The notes under the pieces are model-generated. The model saw nothing but the letters and a program-made list of their open reading frames with translations. It was not told where the DNA came from and searched no databases. The translations under genes were made by a program, and so were the position numbers. From assembly GCA_027028725.1 (NCBI GenBank), contig JALVIB010000015.1:1-15073 (forward strand): DNA of 15,073 bases, given 5' to 3'. This DNA is from Candidatus Altimarinota bacterium. Its GTDB lineage: Bacteria > Patescibacteriota > Gracilibacteria > UBA4473. Of the stretch, positions 6,528 through 13,700 are shown one piece after another; positions within the stretch are counted from its first letter, which is position 1, and every line of letters starts with the position of its first letter.

Positions 6528-7739
6528 ATGCGTAAACTTCTAAAATTCGTTTCCAAAAAAATTGCTGATTTACAAAAACAGAAAGAAGAATACGAGAAAC
6601 AATTAAATAGTGAAATCCTTATTCCGCCACTTCAACCGGAAAAATCCCGCGAAAAAACAAGTGTTCCGGAAAAAATGGAGATAACCATTTCTGCCAACAC
6701 GGTGATTAAAATCTTATTTATTATTGCCTTATTTTTCGCGGGAATTCGAATTATTGACCAACTACAATCACTTTTGATAATGACCGCAATTGCCGGACTT
6801 TTAGCTTTGGGATTAACGCCAATTCTAAACCAAATTGAAGCGCGCAAAATCCCGCGACCAGTGGCGATTGCTATTTTGTATGTGATTTTTTTAGGAGCGA
6901 TTTCTATTTTATTTGTGCAAATCGTGCCAATTATCGCCAAACAACTTTTGGAAATTGCTCACGATTTACGAAATTTTGTTTTTGATAACGATATTTCCGT
7001 ACCGTTTTTGAAAAACATTAATTTTGATTTAGATATTGAAGGAATTAAAGACTTGTTAGCTCAAAATCTGACCGATATTTCGCGGAATTTACAAAATGTC
7101 GCGGGATCTACTTTGGGAATTATTTCCAATGTTTTCCAAGGATTGTTTAACTTTATTTTTACGCTAACTTTGCTGTTTTTTATGCTTTTGGAGCGTGAAG
7201 TTTTAGGGGCAGCGATTTTACGATTTTTCCCGCGAAAAAAACAAAAATATGTTCTGCATAAAACTCTTTCTATTCAGAAAAAAATGGCGGAATGGTTCCG
7301 CGGGCAATTTATTTTGATGATTTCTGTCGGACTTTTTGTTTACATCGGAATGTTGATTTTGGGCTGGACTGTCGGGATGGAATACGCGGCGACAATCGGA
7401 ATTCTCGCGGGATTTGCTGAGCTTTTGCCGTATATTGGTCCGCTGGTCACTTATATTTTAGTTGGGCTGATTAGTGTAAATATCTCGTGGCTTACTTTTG
7501 TCTTGGGGATGGCGTTTGTTTTTGTGGTGCAAATGCTGGAGGGGAATATTTTAATTCCAATCGTTATGAAAAAAGCCGTTGGATTACCTTCAATTATCAC
7601 TTTGCTCGCTTTGGCGGCAGGTGGAATTTTGGGCTATTCTTCTGGTGGAATCGCGATGTCTATTGTTGGAATGGTTTTTTCTATTCCTGTCGCGGCATCT
7701 ATCGCGATTTTTATCGAAGAAGACGCTCCGCATAATTAA
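6528..7739 (+). CDS. AI-2E family transporter (PerM/YdiK-like) membrane protein
   Basis: 403 residues, slightly longer than the usual 340-380. Residues 1-50 form a charged, probably coiled, cytoplasmic N-terminus. Hydrophobic helices follow at about 60-77, 80-100 and 110-135. Next comes an amphipathic middle domain (about 140-195), a helix pair at 197-222, and the conserved core: GFAELLPYIGPLV (295-307), QMLEGNILIP (335-344) and VGLPSI. This layout and the ELLPYIGP and EGNxLxP motifs define the AI-2E/UPF0118 family, named for autoinducer-2 export but with varied or unknown substrates; the substrate here cannot be read. The ATG at 6528 is preferred to a TTG 24 bases upstream. TATGAT at 6495-6500 may be its -10 box, but no -35 is clear. 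The gene carries three exact and three one-base-short copies of the dispersed motif. Confidence 0.88.
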   Translation: MRKLLKFVSKKIADLQKQKEEYEKQLNSEILIPPLQPEKSREKTSVPEKMEITISANTVIKILFIIALFFAGIRIIDQLQSLLIMTAIAGLLALGLTPILNQIEARKIPRPVAIAILYVIFLGAISILFVQIVPIIAKQLLEIAHDLRNFVFDNDISVPFLKNINFDLDIEGIKDLLAQNLTDISRNLQNVAGSTLGIISNVFQGLFNFIFTLTLLFFMLLEREVLGAAILRFFPRKKQKYVLHKTLSIQKKMAEWFRGQFILMISVGLFVYIGMLILGWTVGMEYAATIGILAGFAELLPYIGPLVTYILVGLISVNISWLTFVLGMAFVFVVQMLEGNILIPIVMKKAVGLPSIITLLALAAGGILGYSSGGIAMSIVGMVFSIPVAASIAIFIEEDAPHN

Positions 7740-7764
7740 GTGATAGAACTAAAATCTTAAAATT

Positions 7765-7790
7765 TCCACCTTCGCCAAGGCTTCGGTGGA
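7765..7790. repeat. Short inverted repeat after the transporter gene
   Basis: TCCACC (7765-7770) and GGTGGA (7785-7790) flank TTCGCCAAGGCTTC. No T-run follows directly, so it is not a typical terminator. Similar CCTTCGCCAAGGC elements are common intergenic repeats in Patescibacteria, as I recall. Confidence 0.4.
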
Positions 7791-7913
7791 CAAGTCGCGG
7801 GATTTTGACGGAAGAATGAAAGAATCTTAGAGGGCAGAAGAATTTGTCATCTGGCTTTAGTTTACAAGCGGGTTGAGATAAAATTTCCTGCCTACTTTTT
7901 TGTTTAAGTTTTA

Positions 7914-7925
7914 CCTGCCGGCAGG
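7914..7925. repeat. Palindrome CCTGCCGGCAGG
   Basis: A perfect 12-base palindrome is followed by CAGGC and a partial copy of the dispersed motif (GCGCGGGATTTT, 7930-7940) that runs to the stop codon of the 662-aa gene. It is between convergent genes and has no T-run, so a termination role is uncertain. Confidence 0.5.
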
Positions 7926-7938
7926 CAGGCGCGGGATT

Positions 7939-9927
7939 TTAATCAGAAGGGAAAAGAACTTTATAGACTTTTTCGTTAGAGCTTTTGATGTACTTAAATG
8001 CCTCCTGCCATTCTGATTTTTTTAGAAAATTATCAGATTTCAAGATTCCTTTTTTGGCTTCTTCAACTGCTTTCTTTATTTCGTCGTATTTTTCATCATT
8101 TTTTAATCCCTTTTTATCAGTTCCTGCCATAAATAATTTCCACCATTTCCTATCTTTTTTATATTTCTTGCGAAGTTTTTCCATTTCATCAAAAGAATGT
8201 TTTTTCTTCCCTTCAACAATTTTTTTCAAGGCATCAACAACTTTATTCTTTTCCTTTTTAGAAAGGCTTTTGTAAGCTTTTATTTGTTCATCAGTCCATT
8301 GAAATCTATCTTTACCAACATTTAAAATTGCTTTTCGTTTAAGCCATTTAAAAGGTCTTGTTAACAAGTATTTCATTCCTTGTCCTACTTTTTTAAATGG
8401 AAACCACATTCCTTGGACGATTGTGGTAAATGGTTTTTCTTTTAATTTTTCGCGAGTATCTTTTGTTTTTTCCCAGCCTTTCTGGAATAAATGACTAACT
8501 CCCATTACTCCTTTAGTCAAAAAGAATAGGAAAATATATGTAAGCAAAGCCGTTCCACTCATATTACTTAAAGCTCGGCGAATTCCGTGTTTTTTCTCAG
8601 CTGTTATTTTCGCGAAATTTTCTCCCTCTTTAGCAATAACATCTTTCAAATCTTCAACTCCCAGTTCTTTTAATTTATTTTTATCAGCTCCGCTTAAATT
8701 ATTTTTAACGCTTTGCAGTTTATGTGCTACTTCATTATTAAAATTTTCGTCTGTTTTAAATTGCTTTTTAATAATTTCGCGGGATTTCATCATTAAAACC
8801 AAACGATAATCACTATCTTGTGGCGGATTTTTAGGATCATTTTCCCAAATTTTTCGTCCCATCTCAACAACATCTTGCTGAGAAATTCCTTTAGCTAAAT
8901 TTTCAGTCTGCGCTAAAAATTGAACGGCTTGGGGTCTAATTTTTTCTAGAATTTTTTCTTTTTCCTCGCTTGATTTCGCCTTATCTAGTCTGTTAATTCC
9001 ATCTAAAATAACATTTAAATCAGTTGAAAATTGCATTCCTTGTTTTCGTAGTTCTAAAGGATTAGTGGTAGTTTTTAGCATTTCAGAAGTCCGTTCAACA
9101 CCATCTTTAACAAAAGGATTTCCTCCTTTTTTTAATCTATCATAAAATTCCCGCGAAGTTTTTCCGGGATTATAGATAAAGTCTACGAAAGCGCCGAGCC
9201 CAGTACCAACAATTTTTGTAACTTTAGGAACTGCCCATTTCAAACTATGCGCTAAAGCCCCAGTCACGACTGGATGAGTCAAAACAGCCCCCCAAAGAGC
9301 CCATCTTCCTCCTCTCATTAAAGAATCTTTCATTCCTCCTTGATTACTAATAAACCCTAATGAAAACAAAGCCGTTGAAATTTTTCCTGTATTTTCTAAA
9401 TCATTAGGAATTAGATGAAAATGTGATGCTAAATAGGGATGTTCTGTAGCGGATTTTTCAACATATTTTAGATAGCTATCTGAATATTTCTCCATAAATT
9501 CCCGCGAAGTTTTCGCAAATTCCTCAGGGCTTTGATATTTTTTATTTCTTAAAACTTCTTCCTCAAATTTTTGAGGAATTTTGTTTTCTTCAGCGAATTT
9601 TTCTGAAAACTCTTTTAATATACTTTCAACCTCTTTTTTATTTCCAAATTTATTATCCGTTTCAAACGATTTCTTTGTTGATTCTTTAGCGCCTTGAGAA
9701 GTTTTTTCAACTGCTTTTTTATTCGCTTTTTTCGGCGAAAGTTTCCCTAATTCTTGATGAGTTTCAGCACTAACAGCCAACGGTAAACGAGCTTTTTGCG
9801 AATTTTGCAAAGCTTCAATTTTGGCTAATTGTTCACTGTTAACCTCTGTTTTTTCAATTGTTTTAAAAAGAAACCTCCCGTTTTCGCGGGATTTTTCAAA
9901 ATTAAAATCAAAGAAGAAGTTTTTCAT
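7939..9927 (-). CDS. Lysine-rich membrane-associated orphan protein, 662 aa
   Basis: 662 residues with no recognised family and no signal peptide. The N-terminal third (1-160) is Lys/Glu-rich and probably helical. Residues 183-250 contain hydrophobic stretches (GRWALWGAVLTHPVVTGALA at 207-226) that may enter the membrane. Residues 455-478 form the clearest membrane helix (SGTALLTYIFLFFLTKGVMG). The rest is highly basic, with a strongly basic tail (525-660). It follows the 185-aa gene after a three-base gap and so shares its promoter. Four copies of the dispersed motif lie in the gene, mostly read as SRE. The architecture suggests a scaffold or structural protein at the inner face of the membrane, but that is a guess. 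Confidence 0.65.
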   Translation of the reverse strand: MKNFFFDFNFEKSRENGRFLFKTIEKTEVNSEQLAKIEALQNSQKARLPLAVSAETHQELGKLSPKKANKKAVEKTSQGAKESTKKSFETDNKFGNKKEVESILKEFSEKFAEENKIPQKFEEEVLRNKKYQSPEEFAKTSREFMEKYSDSYLKYVEKSATEHPYLASHFHLIPNDLENTGKISTALFSLGFISNQGGMKDSLMRGGRWALWGAVLTHPVVTGALAHSLKWAVPKVTKIVGTGLGAFVDFIYNPGKTSREFYDRLKKGGNPFVKDGVERTSEMLKTTTNPLELRKQGMQFSTDLNVILDGINRLDKAKSSEEKEKILEKIRPQAVQFLAQTENLAKGISQQDVVEMGRKIWENDPKNPPQDSDYRLVLMMKSREIIKKQFKTDENFNNEVAHKLQSVKNNLSGADKNKLKELGVEDLKDVIAKEGENFAKITAEKKHGIRRALSNMSGTALLTYIFLFFLTKGVMGVSHLFQKGWEKTKDTREKLKEKPFTTIVQGMWFPFKKVGQGMKYLLTRPFKWLKRKAILNVGKDRFQWTDEQIKAYKSLSKKEKNKVVDALKKIVEGKKKHSFDEMEKLRKKYKKDRKWWKLFMAGTDKKGLKNDEKYDEIKKAVEEAKKGILKSDNFLKKSEWQEAFKYIKSSNEKVYKVLFPSD

Positions 9928-9930
9928 TTT

Positions 9931-10488
9931 TTATAGTTTCAAAGCGCGAATCCATAAATCCAATAAAGATTCTTTGGTGTCAGAAAGTTCCGCCAACCCG
10001 ACTTTCGCGAAATTTTCGCGGAAAAATTCCGGTGATTTGTCTCCCATTTGAAGAGAAATTTTATATTTACGGCGTTTGCTTTCTACTTGTAAATTCACCA
10101 TATTCGCTGTTTCATCATAAAGCAACCAAAATCCCGCGAATTTTTCTAACGGGAAAAATTTATTATCAATAAACAAACCGCGTTCGAAAACTTTAATTTC
10201 GTGCGTTTGTTCGCCTTTGTGATGTGCATAAAAATAAACCGCAGCTGATAAAAATAGCGCCAAAGCCATTAGCCATCCCCATTTGGGATCAGAAATCATC
10301 GACCAAACCGCTCCGCCAAAAAAAATTGAACAAAAAACGGTGTACCAAATTATTCCGCGATGGTGTGGCTGATAATCCAGAGCTGTCCAAGAAAAAACTT
10401 CTTGCCCCAGATTAAATTTCGCCACCGCCTTGCGGGGCGCGGCGGGATTTTTAGCGTTTTCATTAGTAGAGGATTGGTTTAAATTCAT
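9931..10488 (-). CDS. Two-helix membrane protein with C-terminal PH-like region
   Basis: 185 residues. The N-terminus is polar (1-30), then VFSWTALDYQ, then two membrane helices (about 46-64 and 70-87). A soluble beta-rich domain follows (95-150: HEIKVFERGLFIDNKFFPLEKFAGFWLLY...VNLQVESKRRKYKISLQ), then a helical tail ending LLDLWIRALKL. The pattern SW-A-x-Y, WY before the first helix, GLFID, FPLEKFxGFWLLY resembles a two-helix protein I have seen repeatedly in Patescibacteria, whose domain looks like a short PH-type fold; function unknown. It is first in an operon with the 662-aa gene and has a strong promoter. A copy of the dispersed motif encodes the FAGF of the conserved core. The predicted leader is about 16 bases with no ribosome binding site. 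Confidence 0.72.
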   Translation of the reverse strand: MNLNQSSTNENAKNPAAPRKAVAKFNLGQEVFSWTALDYQPHHRGIIWYTVFCSIFFGGAVWSMISDPKWGWLMALALFLSAAVYFYAHHKGEQTHEIKVFERGLFIDNKFFPLEKFAGFWLLYDETANMVNLQVESKRRKYKISLQMGDKSPEFFRENFAKVGLAELSDTKESLLDLWIRALKL

Positions 10489-10510
10489 TTTTATTTATTA
10501 AATTCTCTGA

Positions 10511-10539
10511 ATTATACCAGAAATTTCGCGGGATTTCAA
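10511..10539 (-). promoter_or_regulatory. Promoter of the 185-aa/662-aa operon, with the motif in the spacer
   Basis: On the - strand, TTGAAA (10534-10539) and TATAAT (10511-10516) are 17 bases apart, with an extended TGG before the -10. The spacer is TCCCGCGAAATTTCTGG, which begins with an exact copy of the dispersed motif. This repeats the architecture of the promoter at 2644-2672 with the motif in the opposite orientation. Confidence 0.72.
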
Positions 10540-10561
10540 ATGAGTTGTGTAGAAAAACAAG

Positions 10562-10593
10562 TTCACGAATTTACGAGTTCACAAGATAACGAG
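10562..10593. repeat. Tandem repeat of four 8-base units (TTNACRAG family)
   Basis: The units are TTCACGAA, TTTACGAG, TTCACAAG and ATAACGAG, preceded by ACAAG and followed by the degenerate AAAATAAG. Unlike the arrays at 4321 and 6282 it does not touch a stop codon; it lies between two divergent promoters. Confidence 0.7.
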
Positions 10594-10726
10594 AAAATAA
10601 GTTTGTATTTTGGATTAAAATTCTTCTTTCACAAAAAAGAAACAGATTCCATTATATACTTGTAAATTTGTAAAGTGTCCTTTTTTTGAAAATTTCGCGG
10701 GATTTTCAAAAAAAAGATTAAAATGT

Positions 10727-10755
10727 TTGATTTTAGAGAAAATTTCTGGTAGAAT
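10727..10755 (+). promoter_or_regulatory. Promoter of the 1379-aa gene
   Basis: TTGATT (10727-10732) and TAGAAT (10750-10755) are 17 bases apart, with an extended TGG before the -10. The 16 bases AAATTTCTGGTAGAAT (10740-10755) match the divergent promoter's - strand sequence at 10511-10526 in 15 positions. The predicted leader is about 18 bases without a ribosome binding site. Confidence 0.65.
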
Positions 10756-10779
10756 GCTCTGATTTGCTAAAAAAATCAC

Positions 10780-13700
10780 ATGAAAAATCTAATCAGAACG
10801 GCTTACGGAACTACTCAGAATCTCGCGAAATTTGTTTGGAACAACCAGCAAACTCCGGAGACACAGCAACAATCTTCTTCTATAGAAAATGCAGTTGAAA
10901 AATTACAAGCAGATACACGAGAAAGGCTGGATGCTTTAAAAATGAGCAAACAAAAAAGTGAAGCAATTGCTGAAAGGGTTGTTTTGGATGCAGATAAAAA
11001 AATGGAGAAAGTAAAAGCTATGTTGAGCGATGGAGTTGATGCTGGAGAAGTAGCAAAAGTCGCGGGATTAACAAAAAAGGGAAATGGAGAAGCAAATAAT
11101 ATTTTCCGGACAGAAATGGTGGCAAGGCTAAATAAGTATTTATCAGAAGAAGCGCCAGTTTCTTATGAAGATGCATCTAAAATTATGTTAGAAGCAATGA
11201 AACAAGCCTCTTTCCCAGACAATTGGCCGTTGGGAGATAAATGGAGAAATGGAAAAATTATTCAAAAAGGGAAACTTTATTATGCATCTCGAATGATTCG
11301 TTACGGAAAGAGTCGACTTAGTTCTGATGTTTTAAAGAGATTTAGAGGATATGGACGAACTGAATTAGCCAAAGAAATGTCAAAAGGACCAACTATTGAA
11401 TTAGATGGAACAGGAACAATGGAATTTGATGGAAAAAATTATGTTATTGATAATATGGAAATTTTGACTGGGGCAGCGATGACAAAAGTTAATCCTTTAA
11501 TAGCACAAGGATTTGTCATTGAAAATGTTATGAAAGTAGAGGGACCAAACGGACCGCAACTTATCGCGACAATGAAAAACGGATGTAAAGGAAATTTCGT
11601 GATTATTGATCTTGTTGAGAAAGGAGATAATCCAGTCATTAAAGAAGGGAAAAGATGTGAAAATGGGGTTTGGGTTATTTATAATGTAGAAACAGGAGAA
11701 ACTATAAGAACAACTAGTGAAAAATGTGGCGATGATGGGGAATGTATGGATTGTGACAAAATTAAAGCCCTAACAACTTATAAAACATTTTTAGACGGAA
11801 ACTTAAATAATTGTTTCGATGAAAGTGTGGAAGATTGGGACAAGAAATCTGATGCCGAAAAAATTGAAATTAATATGAGGTTTTTGGAAAAAAATGGATT
11901 TTTTGAACAAATGGCAGAAAAAGGACTTTTACCTAAAAATTGGGATGATCTAAATTATCAGGGAAAATACAAAGCTCTAAGTGAAAACAAGCAAGCACTA
12001 GCAATGGCTTTGGGACAAGAAGCAGCTAATGTTGAAAACATAAAAACATTATCAAATTTTCTACACGAGGTATTTAAAAAAGGAGGAATTAAAGATGACT
12101 TGTTAAAATTAATTGATGGAAGAACTTTTGAAGGAGGTGTCATTGGATGGATTACGCAATTACCAAAACTCTTTATGTCAAAAGATGCAAAAACAAAACA
12201 AGTTAAAAGACAAATCTCGCGAAAATTGGGATGGAAATTATCAGAATTTGATTCTAATTGGGAAAGTTTAATGACACAATTTAACCAAGAAATGGTTACT
12301 TTTCGAAAAGGATTGGATAGAGCTGCTGATAAAGTAGAAATTCAAGAACAAAAACTTTATCGAGAATGTAAAACTTGTGTTAAGAATGTTAATAACGAAA
12401 TTGCCAAACAATTAGAAGCAAAAGGATATGATTCTCGCGCTGTTGCTGCTTTCAGAAATGCCGGAGAAAAAGGAATTGGGCTATCACAAGCTTTAAAACT
12501 ATTACCAACTGATATATTGGTAAGTACTCTAACTTTTGTCGGGCAAGTTGTTGCTGCAGGAGGATTTGCAGGTCTTACTGGACCAGCTCTTGCGACTATG
12601 GCAGCATTATCACTTGTTCTTAGCGACATTAAACTTCCATACTTCTTAGGAGGTGGAAAACTAACAGATATGCCGAGTTTAGACGCAATTGCTTCAACTA
12701 AATGGGGGGATGCTATTGGAAATAATTATTCTCGAGCAGCAAAGAAAAATTTCGCGGGATTAGATAAAGGGAAAGGTTATATAGACGCCGCAATGCAACG
12801 GTCGGCAACAGAAAGTCGTGAAGATTATGCCAAAGAAATGGAATTATTATCTCCGGCTCTACAAAAAACAGTTGACGCTTTAGTTGCTTCATTGACTGGA
12901 TCAAATCAAGAAGACCAAGAAGGGTTAGTTGATTTCTTAATTGATGAAATCCTAACACAACAAAGAGTTTCGTTTAAGTTTTTAGAGGATACAGATGGAC
13001 GAAGAGGTGTTGTCCGACGAGCTAAACGAAAACTAAAGAAAGCTTTGAAGGAATTTAAACACTCTGGAAAAACAGAAGAAGATGCACGAAAATTCTTATC
13101 AAGCCATATTTCAGAAACCATGGCAGATATTCAAAAAGCATTGATTGAAGAAGTAAATGATGATTTCCACACAAACTTTGATTTCGCGGGATTTAATAAG
13201 GAGATAATTAATGATAAAGAATTTACGATTAGTTTGAAAAACGGAAAAATCAAAGCAACAATTGAGAAATTTGTTGATGACAGAAACGGAAGAATTGGGC
13301 TACGAGTTAAAGAAGGAACGCTAGAAACTGCAGGACGATTTGCGAAACATCCAGAAAGAGCTAAAGATAAACTGAAAAAAGTTATTGATGAAATGACAAC
13401 TCGTCTAAATGGAGTGAAGAGTCTCCACGGATTATCAACTTCTATTGATTTCTATATTAACCAAGCTAACGAAAGAAATGTCCGAATAGATGTAATAAAA
13501 GAAGGAAATGCCGAATATTGGGGCATATTAACTCGTATGCGCAAAGATCCAAAGGCGCTTAACACAATATTAAATTTCAATGAAAAATGTAGTGAATGTC
13601 CAGCGTTTAGTTATAATGTTAGGCTATTAATTGATGATTTTGTTAAGGCAAAAACTATTCAAGAGCAAGAAGTAATTTTTGATAAACTAATGGATGAGAG

